Shown here piece by piece: positions 12,560-24,150 of a stretch of DNA of 64,000 nucleotides. The DNA comes from Dermatemys mawii (taxonomy: Eukaryota > Chordata > Testudines > Dermatemydidae): assembly GCA_007922305.1 (NCBI GenBank), contig ML677341.1, positions 65,477,064-65,541,063 on the forward strand. Direction: 5' to 3'. Position 1 is the first letter of the stretch. Each line of letters opens with the position of its first letter. The translations under genes and the position numbers were made by a program. Below the pieces are notes generated by a model. That model was given only the letters and a program-made list of their open reading frames with translations. It was not told the origin of the DNA and ran no database searches.

Positions 12560-13680
12560 TGAAGAAAGGCAGGAAGAATACAAGTCAGCATAGCAGCAAA
12601 CAGATTACTTTTTTCCGCATGTGTGTTCGATTCAGAAGAGAACAAGGAGGGACGCCATCTTTTTTTAAACACTTATCAATCAGTTTTGTTCCCTGACAAA
12701 GCCTCATTAGCTTTGTTTTGAATGACATTCTTCCATTTGTGTCCATTCCAGGAGAAAAAACTGGGAGAAAACCACCATTTTACCCATATGCCATTTCTCA
12801 GGGGTTTTCATCAGCAGGCAAGCAAATATGCAACTAAGTTTTAACAGGTTTCAAAACGGCCACGTAATATCACAAAAAAATAACACCAAAGTAAGGTGGT
12901 TAATTGGAAAAATTAGACACAGTTTAGCACTTCTATTTTTATGTTTACTCAGTGGGAGGGAAAGTTGATTGTCAAATTACCAGATAATTGAGTTCACTAC
13001 AAAAACTTTTGCAACACAAAAAACAATCAAAGAATGTTTCATCCAGTTCCCGATCAGATGCATCTGATCACACTAACAGGGGTTACAGCCATATTTCTGT
13101 TTCACAAAGTAGATTCAGGTTTGATGTATCTTGTAATCCGAGTTTCCAGGATTCGCAGCTGAGTGCCCTACTCTTCACCGTACTCATTCTGGTGAAACTG
13201 AGAATCAGATTACCACCGAAAAGGAAGCAAAAAAGAAATAGGAAAATAATATGAAGTGATGAGACTGAATTTTTGTCACTGAGGATGGCTCATTCAAGAG
13301 TAATTTCTCTTGCAACAACATGTAGTCCTTGATCCCAGAATTATGTCTGACATGCAGGCCTCAACTGACAGTGGATTGTTACAATAAAGAACTACTCAAA
13401 CACCTCAGAAATCTGTCAACGGTTTATTAATAAAATTAGGAGATCTGTTTGCCAACTTTCTGGAGTAGATATTTCCACTGATTTAATTGAGCACAATGCA
13501 GTGTCATTTACCCAATAACCACTGAGAAATTCAAGTAATGATTAGGGATATTCAAAGTGTTTTGCTTAAAGTAAGAAAATATCCAGGATCTTTATGCAAC
13601 CCTCGAATCTAATATGAAACTTTGAGATTTCTTTAAAAGAGAGAACGAAAGAGAACACACTTCTGCTTTTGATCAATATC
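12560..13680. other. Unassigned DNA, no gene seen
   Basis: Only short frames occur, the longest about 88 codons at 12988-13254, basic and serine-rich with no recognisable domain. No transposon ends were read. Confidence 0.4.
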
Positions 13681-13689
13681 ATCATGTGA

Positions 13690-14600
13690 TGCTTCCTCAC
13701 TACTACCTGCCCTTAGCATAAGGCACTCTTGTCTGTGCCTGCCATGGTTCAGTTCCCCAACTCCACCAGTCACAGGCAACACAAGCAGTCTCCTCCAGGC
13801 CTGGCCTGCCCTGCTGTCACTCTACGGATTAGCAATTGTCACACCCCCGCCAACAAGCCTTCCAACAGTCTCCCTGGAGCGCCCCGTCTTGGCCCACTGG
13901 GTACTCATAGTATTTACTGATCTGCCACACCCAAAGAAACAGTACACCCCAATTTACCAGTTTTACCTCAGACCACTGCTCAGCTTGACACACAGCACTT
14001 AGATACGAAAATCAGAAAATCCCTCTGCTGTTTATTTCTTCCTGTAGATTTCCTCTCTTGTAGATTTCACAATCACAATCTCTCCTACAATCTCTCTGTA
14101 TGCACATAGGCATGTAATACACCGGACACAAATGGCTAAACAGGGAGATAAGTGTCAGTTACCTCCTGCCTGAAAGGAACCTCTCCAAGATAAGGCGGGT
14201 CACCAGAAGATGTAGCTACATAACGTCTTAAATATTATCCCTACATACATTTCACAGCGATTATGATCACCAATGGGCTATGGCTCTTGGTACAGCCCTC
14301 ACATGCCACCCTTTGGTGAACTATCATGCAGATGTCTGACCCAGGGAATGTCTGCCAGATGGCCCCAAGGGGTCCCTGGGTCCCATAGAACTAGAAAGGT
14401 TGCTCTTGCAGAGTTGCTGTCTCAGATTGAACTAGGAATTAATGGCAATATCAGGAAAGAACGTGTTCTCATATTGCCTGCCACACCTCTCTTTTTTTAA
14501 CCCTCCTCTCCCCCACCATTTTCACACAGCAGGAAAGAGAGGGAAAGTCAAGAAGTGCTTCTCCTCTACGTCCGTGGTAATGCAGGATTATTCCCCATAG
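13690..14600. repeat. Probable retroelement-derived GC-richer block
   Basis: Base composition changes sharply here to C-rich text ('CTCCTCCAGGCCTGGCCTGCC') and back. I associate this kind of sequence with LTR or flanking LTR-retroelement DNA in turtles, but that is recall. I could not define TG...CA ends or a target duplication. No gag, pol or env reading frame is visible. Confidence 0.3.
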
Positions 14601-15480
14601 GGCATTAGCTAGTGTTTTGTCAAGTTATCAAATCTCCACATCACTAGTTGTTGGACTGTTTGTCTTCCTGCGTCCTGCTTCTGTGGACAAGGCGCCTCAG
14701 TCATTAAGGTAGTGGGCCAGGTCCTCCTACTCCACCAGGTCCCAGCCCAAGGCCCTGTGTAAGTTAACCCCTGAATAGGGGAGCTCCCAGTACAGAATCT
14801 GTGTCCACTGCCCTGGGCTACTTCCAATGGTTGCCTTTTCAGTTTGGGGCCTGGTCCCAATAGTCCAAGTTCCTGTGGTGACTTGTCTCTAGTAGCGCTC
14901 CCTAGTGGACCTAGGTGACATCCCACTGCAGTCCCAGGATTCTCCACATGTGGCAGCCATAAGTTTGGCAGGGTCAAACCCCCTACAAGGTTTCCACTCT
15001 TCAGTCACCTAGGTTCCTCTTAGCTGACAGGAGCTCCTGTCAGCTATTATAGAAAAAGTGTGCTACACTAGAAAGTATTTTTGACTAGAAGCAGAGCACT
15101 CTTTTGTATGAGCGATTTCTCTTTCTCCCTTACATACTGTATCTTTTGGCCAGGAAGATGGGACTTACTTCCTGGTGGCTGCCCCAACTGGCAGGCTAGT
15201 GATCAGTTAGCCCTTGCCTCTTCACCAGTCAGCCCCAAAGTGAGCCAGGCTCTCTCCTTTTCTCTCTCCTCCGGGCCTGGCAGTGACTGCAGGTACAACA
15301 GGACAGGATTAGCTGGCTCAAAGATTCTCTTTAAGCCCTTCTATGCTGGTGGACACTTTCTCTGCTTCACCACAGTTTCTCAGGAAGATTCATACACAAC
15401 CTCATCAATCACAGTATCGGGAAGGATTTCAGCCAAAATTGTCCCTATAAATTTGCCTCATTCCTCTTAGACAGTCCTGC
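14601..15480 (-). repeat. Dispersed repeat related to 20634-20950, inverted
   Basis: The reverse complement of about 15230-15345 aligns with 20668-20840. Shared blocks include GGG-TTAAAGAGA-TCTTTG, CTGCAG-CA-TGCCA and GCCTGCCAGTTGG. The conserved order over about 170 bp in opposite orientations means both are copies of one family, possibly an LTR. The 129-codon frame at 15081-15470 lies in this repeat and I do not treat it as a gene. Confidence 0.5.
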
Positions 15481-16199
15481 ATATGACATCCTAACTCACT
15501 CCTGTCCACCCTTGGAGTTATTTGTAGACTATTGTCAGAGATGAAGTTGTTCTACAGGTATTAATGAGTAAATGTTGCATCAAGTGGTTAACCCTGACTT
15601 TACAAGACGTCCCAGATACAATATTTACCATATATATCACAGGCTTGTGCACACTGGTGTTTGTACAGATTTGAAGACAAAAGGACTGAATGTTTATGAT
15701 GATGAGAAGGAATTGGATAAACAGATGTTGTGGATATCTGGGATTGCCAAGTACTACATATGTGAAGATTGATGCTCTTTTAAATACATTTTTCCATTGC
15801 TCTTTTGCTAAATATAATTCCCCCCTCACACCCCCCCCCAAAAAAACCCAATGAGAATTAAGGTTTAATATCAGTAATTTATGGTAAACTACATCACAGA
15901 GATGTTGTAATTATCTCTCAAACAAGTATTATAAACCTAGGAAACTCAGAACTGAGATACAACTTAAAAGAAATCCACATATGGTAAGGTATGGAAATAA
16001 CTGAAGACACCCAAACAACTCTGCTCTGTTATAACACAAGAGATTTTTGTAAATTTTATGTTTCTCTTTTAAAATCAATTTAGACTACTCTAGGGCCACA
16101 CACACACTAAAATGTCACTCCTAATTATTAATAAAATAGTAGCTAGCTCTTATATAGCTCTTTTTCTCCTTAAAGTGCAGTGATTTATAAAAGGAAGTC
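15481..16199. other. Unassigned AT-rich DNA
   Basis: No gene or readable repeat boundary was found. Two opposed open frames at 15518-15841 and 15572-15772 overlap each other, with no domain and no homology that I recognise. Confidence 0.4.
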
Positions 16200-16341
16200 A
16201 GCATGTTATCCCCATTTTACATATGGGGAAATGTAGGCACAGTGAGGTAAAGTGACTTGTCCAAGGTCAGCAGGTCCATGACAGAGCCAGGAACAGAACC
16301 CGGATAGCCTGAGTTTCAGCCCAGTAGTTGACCCACTAGGC
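16200..16341 (-). repeat. MIR SINE, split by a hAT insertion
   Basis: The text 'TTATCCCCATTTTACATATG' followed by 'GTAAAGTGACTTGTCCAAGG' is the reverse complement of the conserved core of the MIR (CORE-SINE) family. The copy runs to 'CCACTAGGC' at 16341 and resumes after the hAT element with 'CACTAGGCTATAGTG' at 17100-17114, which is the expected MIR end. The MIR was therefore present before the hAT inserted. Confidence 0.85.
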
Positions 16342-17099
16342 CAGGGATGGGCAAACTACAACCTGTGGTCCACATGTGGCCTGCCGGCCATTTTCTTCCA
16401 GCCCACAAACTCGGGCCGGGCCGGCATGCCGTGGGACCCATGCTATCGGGCCTGCCCCGCCCCACGCTCCCTGGCCAGGGGCCAGGTCGAGCAGCGGGGA
16501 GTCGCTGGGCCCCATGCTCCCTTGCCGAGGGCTGGGTCCAGCGGGGCCTGCCACGGATCCCCATGCTCCTGGGCCAAGCGCGGTGTGCCGCGGGTCCCTG
16601 CATTCCCAGGCTGGGGGCAAGGCCAAGCATGGCGTGCCATGGGTCCCCGCGCTCCCGGGACAGGCCAAGCGCTCCCAGGGGGCTGGGTGAAGCGTGGAGT
16701 GCTGCGGGGCCCTGAGCTTCCTGGCTGGGCTGTGTTGAGGAGCGCCCAGCTGACTAAGGTAAGCAAGGGGAGGTTAGATGGTGGGGTCTTGGGGGGGGGG
16801 GGNNNNNNNNNNNNNNNNNNNNNNNNNNNNNNNNNNNNNNNNNNNNNNNNNNNNNNNNNNNNNNNNNNNNNNNNNNNNNNNNNNNNNNNNNNNNNNNNNN
16901 NNGGGGGCCATCAGGGGACAAGGAGAGGGGGTTTGATGGGTCTCAGGTTCTGAGGAAGGCAGTTGGGGTGGGAAGTGGATGGTGGTTGGATAAGGGACGG
17001 GGTCAGGCTGTTTGGAGAGGCACAGCCTTCCCTACCCAGCCCTCTGCACAATTTTTAACCCCAATGTGGCCCTCGGGCCAAAAAGTTTGCCCACCTCTA
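16342..17099. mobile_element. Non-autonomous hAT element with GC-rich interior and assembly gap
   Basis: The left end CAGGGATGGGCAAACT and right end AGTTTGCCCACCTCTA are inverted repeats of the hAT type. The 8-mer CACTAGGC is perfectly duplicated at 16334-16341 and 17100-17107, the hAT signature target duplication. The interior is very GC-rich and encodes no transposase; frames of 100-175 codons there occur on both strands and reflect composition. The interior also contains 100 unknown bases, so the true length is uncertain. It is related to the element at 19305-20062. Confidence 0.92.
16803..16902. other. Assembly gap of exactly 100 N
   Basis: One hundred consecutive N bases, preceded by a run of 12 G and followed by five G. 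The round number suggests a placeholder for a gap of unknown size. Poly-G and high GC probably caused the sequencing failure. Confidence 0.98.
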
Positions 17100-17115
17100 C
17101 ACTAGGCTATAGTGG

Positions 17116-18420
17116 GTAGAAACATTTCAACTTTTACTGTCACAAAATATTTTCATAAGATTGAAACAAAATATTCTGAAGTGATTTTACCTTTTCACCC
17201 CAAATTGAGATGAAGCCAAGTCTCAGAATTTCCCATGGGATGGAAATTCCAATTTTCAGCCAGGAAAAAGGTGTCACTACAGGGCAGAGTTAAGGTTGCT
17301 TGGGTGCCCTAGCGTGCATTTAGACTGGACAGAAATCCAATTAATTCTACATTTCCTGGGTTTATGATGATTGGTTTGGGGCTAATTATAATATCCCTGC
17401 AGTGCATTTTACTATAGCTGTGCAGAGAAAACTCATTCTGTTTCACAGAAGATTTTGATATTTGATAAATTTGGTTTCTTTCCAGTTGGGAACCCACACC
17501 TCCCCCCAATTTCAAAATGCTCCACAAAATAGAATTGAGATGTAACCTAGGCTCCCCAGCAACCTGCCAGGTAGGCTGCCAAAGTACCAGGCAGACAAGC
17601 TGGTAGGAAACCAAGCAAGTTTCCTATAGAAATCTGTCTGGCAGGCAGAGTACTGACAGAATCCTGCCTGATTTCTGGAGGAAATTCATAAAAATTGCGC
17701 CAGCACTGCAAAACATTTCAAGTCAGACAAATATGCAATTTAAGATGAAAAATGTTTATTCTCTAGTTTACCCTAAATTGCTAATCCATTCACTGTTCCT
17801 TATCTCCAATGTATTGCAGGGTGTTTGTGTTTTTTGGGATTTTTTTGAGCCTAATATGTTGAAGCTTTTTGTGCAACTGGAAAAGAAATATATTCCTTCC
17901 CCTTGGTTCTTTGTTTTCTGGTAACTGTTTACCAATGTTTATTGGTGCAGATGATTATGCACCTTCTTTCAGAGTTCAGTTACTGCAATTCTAGACATTG
18001 CAGAGTTTATAAGCAGAACTGAATCTTATCTTAACTAGGATTACAACTTGAGTGGTTAACGTTTGACAAGGAAATCACTCTTTCCTTCTCAGATACTACA
18101 TATTAACTGATTCCTTGAGATCAGCAAGGCTTCCCCCTTTAGTTAGGTTCCAAGTTTATTTAAACAAATAAGTTAAACACTCTGGTTTCTGTAAGAGTAA
18201 CATATTTCCTTTACTTTACCACACAATGAGTTGGAGGAGAGGAAAATCCCCTTATCTGCACTGCTCTGATGTGTAGGATAGAAAACTCCCAATGACTCAT
18301 CTTGTAGTACAAGAAGCCTGTGCATGTGATGTCTGACTTTCATGGATTGGGAAAGTAAGGGGCTTTCCACAGAACACTGCTGCAGTCTCAGTGCTTTGCA
18401 GAGAGATTAGCTATTGTGCC
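17116..18420. other. Unassigned DNA; possible old dispersed repeat at the left
   Basis: The part at about 17118-17300 has 'TTTCCCATGGGATGGAAATTCC'-like text resembling that before the SINE at 45.6 kb, so it may be a dispersed repeat. The rest shows nothing recognisable. Open frames are 100 codons or fewer. Confidence 0.35.
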
Positions 18421-18421
18421 A

Positions 18422-18829
18422 CTAAATTGGTTTGTGTGAAATCTTGGGCAGCAGAGGGACCCCAGAAAGCACATAATGCAGCAGAAACATCACAAGGAAT
18501 GGATGTGCATGGTGAACATCATAGCCCATAGCACCACGCAGCTGAGCTTGAATGAACAGGGAAAGTTGTTGGTAAGCTGAAGGAGTGGCAGGTTCGTAAA
18601 CCAGTGAGTTTATGAACTTCATGAATACACACTGGGCATACTGGGCCACTGGAACTATTGCAGGCCCTAAACTGTACTCTGTTGCAGCCACATGCTTCTT
18701 GTCTTGCAGGATTCTCTCTAGCATGAACATCTGTGTTGGTTCCAATGCACAGCCAGTTTCACTGTAGCTAATGTAAAATGCCTTACTCTTATAAAATACA
18801 CAATACTTTACACTATGAGCCACAAACAC
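18422..18829 (-). CDS. Unrecognised 135-codon open frame, possible exon or pseudogene remnant
   Basis: This is one of the longest uninterrupted frames in the window outside repeats, and it lies in unremarkable, not GC-rich DNA. The predicted product has 135 residues and is fairly hydrophobic. It includes 'TQMFMLERILQDKK' and 'YAQCVFMKFINSLVYE' in the middle and 'PFLVMFLLHYVLSGVPLLPK' near the C-terminus, the last like a single membrane-spanning stretch. Codon choice looks more coding-like than that of its neighbours (many GTG GCC CAG, TTC ATG AAG type codons). I do not recognise the family. There is no upstream promoter, no obvious partner exon and no polyadenylation context that I can tie to it. 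It could be an isolated exon, a fragment of a processed pseudogene, or chance. Confidence 0.25.
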   Translation of the reverse strand: MFVAHSVKYCVFYKSKAFYISYSETGCALEPTQMFMLERILQDKKHVAATEYSLGPAIVPVAQYAQCVFMKFINSLVYEPATPSAYQQLSLFIQAQLRGAMGYDVHHAHPFLVMFLLHYVLSGVPLLPKISHKPI

Positions 18830-19304
18830 AGTAGCTGTCGATAACGGTATTGCAGGATTTGGGGGTGTTTTTCTAGTGTCATGTTATAATATTCTTTTAA
18901 CATAGTATATTTGGAGAGGAGGGAAAGAACACAGCTTGGAGGAACTGAAACTTTCTGTGGGCATTTGAAGACCTGCTATTCAGGATGCTACAAAAAAAAA
19001 AATCTGCTTTTGATATTTAAAGCATCGTAGGCCTATTCTGCCTTTTCTAAAGTACTATGGAGGAGGACTCGGCCTGTGAACATATGGTACAGCTCAATGT
19101 TATTTGTTGTTTAAATAATATCATTTGAAATTTGTCATTGTTGCATGATTTCCTGCAGGCCCTGACTGTTTTGCATTCAGTGAAACAGTAACAACTTGCC
19201 CTTTGCTGCCAACATAGTGCTGCCCACACTGATGCTTAGATCAGTATAACTAAGGTTGCTCAGGGGAGTGGCTTATTTACATCAGTGAGTGCCTTAAGCT
19301 ATAG

Positions 19305-20062
19305 CAGGGTGGGCAAACTTTTTGGCCTGAGGGCTACATCAGGGTTCTGAAACTGTATCAAGGCCCAGAGAGGGAAGACTGTGCCTCCCGAAACAGCTAA
19401 GGCCCCACCCCCTAGCCTCCCCACCCTCACTTCTTGCTCTGACTGCCCCCCCACCCCAAGAACCTCTGACCCTTCAAACCCCCGCCCCCCGCTGCTTGTC
19501 CCCTGACCACCCCCTGCTGGGAATCCCCGGGACCCCATATCCTAACCAACCCCCCCTTGCTCCCTATCCCTGGGACCCCATATCCTAACCAACCCCCCCT
19601 TGCTCCCTATCCCCTGACTGTCCCGACCCCTATCCACACCCCCATCCTTTGATAGGCCCCTCCCAGGGCATCAACGCCTACCCAACTGCCCCCTGCTCCC
19701 TGTCCCCTGACTGCCCCTGAGGACTTCCTGCCCCTTATCCAACACCCCCCCACACACACACACGCCCAGTTACCATGCTGCTCAAAGCACCAGGACCGAC
19801 AGCCGCACCACCTGGCCAGAGCCAGCTATGCCACCGAGCAGTCTTGAGCACGAGAGGAGGCCGGCGACTATTGCAGCCATGCTGCCTGGAAGGAGCTCGC
19901 AGCCCCGCTGCCCAGAGAGCTGGTGGCACAGTAAGCTAAGGCTGTAGGGGGCTGGGAACAGGACAGCAGGGGAGGGGTTAGGGGCTAGCCTCCCCAGCTG
20001 GGAGCTCAAGGGCCAGGCAGCACGGTTCTGGGAGCTGGTTGTGGCCTGTGTGCCCACCTCTG
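19305..20062. mobile_element. Non-autonomous hAT element
   Basis: It starts CAGGGTGGGCAAACTTTTTGG and ends TGTGCCCACCTCTG. The flanks AGCTATAG (19297-19304) and AGCTATAT (20063-20070) are an 8-bp target duplication with one mismatch. Ends and GC/C-rich interior make it a relative of the element at 16342-17099. An internal direct repeat of about 40 bp ('CCCATATCCTAACCAACCCC') appears twice at about 19530-19610. There is no transposase. Confidence 0.88.
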
Positions 20063-20633
20063 AGCTATATCAACGTAAGTGGTAGTATGTACAAGCCCTA
20101 TAACTAGAGTAAGCTCCGCAATGAAGACAGGCCCTCAGTTTGATGGGTGTTTAAAATAGTAATGAGTGACACTTATCAATCAATATCAGTTTTCAAGGCA
20201 CAACTCCCTGCATCTCTCTGAAAACAAGAGACATCCCAGTAAACGTTCTGAGGAGGGATTTTAGTGCTTCTTCCTTTCTTTGCTACAGTGGTTTCACCTG
20301 TAGAAGCCAGAGAAGTGGGTTAGAGGAGGGATGTGTAATTTTTGCATAGTTTATAAACTGAAACCATGCAAAACAAAAACAAAACAAAAACCTCACAACT
20401 TAGTCCTCCCCAATTTAAAAGTAAAACTGAAACACAAATTTGATGAAGCCCCCAGCTAGAAACAAAAACTTCTGAGTTTCTTACTGGTCTATTCTAGTTC
20501 TGGCCTCACAGCACTCCCATGTGGTGCGTAAGCTTCCCCTCATTTTACAGGCGGTTAATCTGAAAACACTAAATTCCACATTTTCAAAATGTGGCTTTAA
20601 TTTTGCTCAGCTTGGTCATTAATTTTCCTCCTT

Positions 20634-20960
20634 GTGGCAGGTCAGAGAAGCCCCATACTAACAAAGGGGTTAAAGAGAGTCTTTGGACCAACTAGCCCCT
20701 CTGTGCGATAGCTGCAGCCAATGCCAAGCCCAGAAGGAAAAATAAAGGAGAAAGACTGGGTCAGAGCTGACTGGCCAGGAAGCAACTGTGTCTGAGGGAG
20801 CTTCACTTGCAGAGACAGGCCTGCCAGTTGGAGCACGCACTGGGGAAGAAGAACTGAGAGACCCCAGGGAGCTAGCTGCTCTCAAATCGGAGACTGAGAG
20901 CCAAGCCCGAACAACAGGTCCCGGATGCCCCTTTCAGTCCTGCTCTCAGACGACTAGGGG
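20634..20960 (+). repeat. Dispersed repeat, inverted relative of 15.2-15.4 kb; LTR-like start
   Basis: The block begins TGTGGCAGGTC and matches the reverse complement of 15230-15345 in several ordered segments. The TG start and promoter-sized length suggest an LTR, but I could not find the CA end or a target duplication. The overlapping small frames on both strands are incidental. Confidence 0.45.
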
Positions 20961-23590
20961 ACAGATAAGTGTTAAATTACGGAAGGGTTTTCTTTGTAGA
21001 ACATTTCTGAGGACAAGTCCAGAATGAGGATAAAACTGAGGGAACAATTTGGTGGGTGGCTTCCACCCATGTAGGTGGACACCAAAGACAGAGACTTATT
21101 CCCCCATCCTGGGAAGGCCTTTGGTCACAAAGGGACATTCGGAAGGTCCCTGAGTGCTGCTGCAGGCAAACTATTACTTCCCTTTACATTACTGCCTAAT
21201 AACTTTCATCATCACTTATTTTTCTTACCTTACTTATTTCTGTTCTGGCACAATGAGAATTCTCTTTACAATAAAGTCCTAAAAAGTGTAGTTTTGGGGA
21301 AAATAATTTAAGGGCCCTTTCATCCCAGTTTAGATCCTCGTCATCAGCCTTTGTTTAACAAGGCTGTACAGTTCCAGTAGAAGACTTCTGAAGTTATGGA
21401 TAAAGAATGTAACTTTAATGCCAAGCATTTCCTCTAAACCATTTACCTACTTACAGTTAACCCTACTATCTTCCCATTTAGTGTATAACCTTTGTTGACA
21501 GCAAGAGAATTTGGCAAACAGATGTATTAGCTTTTGTCATCTGACCTTTCTAGTTATGTGTGAGCCTAAGCATATATAAATATTTATAGGAATAAACAAA
21601 TTAATGTACTGTTTGATGGCTAGGGAAAATAAAGATAGGGAAGATATTTTACAAGTGATACATGTGTTTGTGTTATATTGTCAGAGAATGAATGGCCATG
21701 AAACTCATCTTAACAGGACCTTATATTTTTCAGAAGAAATTTTCTTTAATTCTTTTTAGAGGTTTTCCTATTTCCCTCACGTTCATGAAAATGGCCCCAG
21801 TTTCACAACCTGTCTGTTTGAAAGTAGAACCTATCTTGAGTCAAGGGTGCTGCTTTTCACTCAAAAATGGCTCTGCTTTCAAATGATAACCTGGGAGGAG
21901 GCACTGAGCCCCTCACAGGATCTAAGCCCATTTATTCAACATAAATTCCTACAAACAGTTAATTTGGAACTTTGTAAGCTTCTTCCAGGTTCTGACATTC
22001 TTCCAAGGACAAAGCACTCTAAAATTTGACAGATGTTTCCTAGAGCTTTTTGAAAGAACAAAGCAAACAACTTGCAAGACAGTTCTGCTATTTTTACTGC
22101 TTTTCAAACTATCAACACTTTGATGAAATCCTGCCTGTTAGAAGTTGGAAAAACAACCAAAATTTTAAACAATAAGCAATAACCAACTTCATCACAAAGC
22201 GAATTTACAACAAACAATTATTCTAGCATTGTAGTTTTCAACAACAGCTACAGTCTCTCCCAACCTCTTGTAGAAGACTTTAATTTCTATTGTAGCTATA
22301 CAATGATGGGTCCAAGCCTCACCTAGGTGCATCCCAAATACTACCTACACAAGGCTAGTATAGAGGCTTTCTTCATGATACTCAGAGAGTCCAGAGGGGT
22401 GCACTTTGGGCCCCTACCTTGGCTTTCATTTTTTAAGCCAATCAGCATCCAGATAAATGTCAAAACTATGTTCTATATGGGATGAATTTTACTCCCCTAC
22501 ACACTCTTGTACAGCTCCCATTGATTAATGAGATTTGTGTGCTCATCCTCAAACCCAAAGACAGAATTTAGCCCTAAATCTGGAAGTGCTTAGAGTTTGC
22601 TTCAGTACATGTTCAGTTTTTCCTGAGGCCTCCAGAATAATGGGTTTTCACAAATCCTAATCACAGTGTCTTTACATTGCCCTCCCAAGGACTGTAAGGG
22701 GCATTTTGTCTAGGTAAGGTCTGGCCAAATGTGATTGACTATGCAGATAATTTGCAAGAGATTCCTAGTGTAAAAAAAAAAAAAAAAAAAAAAAAAAGTA
22801 GTAAGGATTTCTTACTTATTAGTGTTCCCAGGTTTCCAACTGTCAGACAATACTTTTAAAAATCCATGTTGCAAGTATTATTCCCCAAATTTTCAGCATT
22901 ATCTACATCATATTCTGATATACCCTCAAACATACACCACATTGTACTCATTTTATATCATTTAATTCATACTGTCATATGCACACTAGCACATATATCT
23001 GTCTTCTTGTGCCCTGAAGCAAAGCACTTCATAAGAAAGCATAATGCAGCAGTAAGAGTAGTCAATAATCCAGTTAGCCTATGAGGGAGTCCATTAATTT
23101 TAAACGTTTATAGTATGATCAGTTGCTTAGGACTTGGAATGGCCCTCAATAAGATTTTTCAGTCAACTTAAAAGACCTTCAGGCTTTAAAGATGCTACAG
23201 AATTCCTGCTGAGAGTAGACACTGCAGTTTTATAGGTATCAAGCAGAATTATTATAGACAGACACTCAAAATATTTTGCTCTTTCAGAACCAATACATTC
23301 ACTGCTTGCTTCGCTATTAAATTCTGTAATTTGTCCAACTATAGTATGTTTTTGTACGCAACTAAAATGTGCTTGTCCTGTCTTTGCATTATTCCACCTT
23401 ACTTCCTATTTAGGGTAATACATCATCTACAATGGTCTTAAATGCAAGGAATATAATTCACTGCAGAAAAGTTTCATCATATCTAATAAGAAAGAAGCTT
23501 TCAACAAAGAAAAATAAGTGATCAATTTTCAGATATAACTGATCATCTTTGATCAGCCTCAATCAGCCTTGTGATGGCTGTGGACTTGCA
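20961..23590. other. Unassigned DNA with an A26 homopolymer
   Basis: No gene is seen. A 26-base A run lies at 22772-22797; it could be the tail of an old retrotransposed sequence on the plus strand, but I do not recognise the DNA before it. Other frames are under 80 codons. Confidence 0.4.
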
Positions 23591-23595
23591 GAGGC

Positions 23596-24150
23596 TGTGG
23601 ACTTGCATTTCCCACTCACAAAAAGCCAGGCTGGGACACCATCTGGTGTGAAATGTGCCTGCTGGTGGAATCTCTCAGGAGCAGGTGGGAGAGCTACAGG
23701 AGGAGGTTGCTAGGCTGAGGAGCATCCATGCACCCAAGGAATTCCTTGAAAGTATTCGCACGGAGACATTCAAGGTGGAGGAAGCTATCTAGCTACAGAG
23801 GACTGCTGTCATACCACTGCCGGAGGAGGAAATGGCTCTGTCACGGGGAGGACACTGACAGCTATTTACTTCTGACAGCACGCAGTGCTCCACCCCTGCT
23901 CCCAACCTGCCCACCAGGGTGATGGAAAACCAATATGCTTCCCTGGCAACGAGGAATCACCCCAAAGGTGGAGGAAGGGAAGCCATGTACCCCCAAGGCT
24001 AGGAGGATCACAGCCTCCACTCCCAGGAGGAAATGTAGGGTAATGGTGGTTGTAGACTCTTTTGAGGAGGATGGAGGCACCCATTTATCACCTTGTCTCT
24101 CTAATATTCTGGGACCAACAGGGCTATACACTGCATTAATCTAAAGGATA
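23596..24150 (+). pseudogene. CR1-like LINE ORF1 relic
   Basis: Read in the plus direction with stops and frameshifts, this region resembles the ORF1 protein of CR1 retrotransposons. At about 23680 it gives 'EQVGELQEEVARLRSI', a coiled-coil heptad-type stretch found in that ORF1. Near 24036-24090 it gives 'RVMVVVDSFEEDGG', matching the start of the esterase-like domain (usual VLVVGDS block) in position and shape. Between them is the proline/basic linker with 'ENQYASLA'. No RT part follows, so the copy is an internal fragment. Stops around 23860 and 23990 make it non-functional. The family assignment is from memory of CR1 ORF1 motifs. Confidence 0.6.

Noticed and set aside
12484..12696. Frame reading VCVCVRARARA
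   Set aside because: Generated by the GT/GC microsatellite.
15081..15470. 129-codon plus frame as a host gene
   Set aside because: It overlaps a dispersed repeat that recurs inverted at 20.6 kb.
16316..16953. Several 100-175-codon frames on both strands
   Set aside because: They lie inside a hAT element with extreme GC content, one runs through the N gap, and all overlap antisense frames. Composition explains them.
16342..20062. Equal length (758 bp) of the two hAT copies taken as meaningful
   Set aside because: The first contains a 100-N placeholder of unknown true size, so the equality is probably coincidence.
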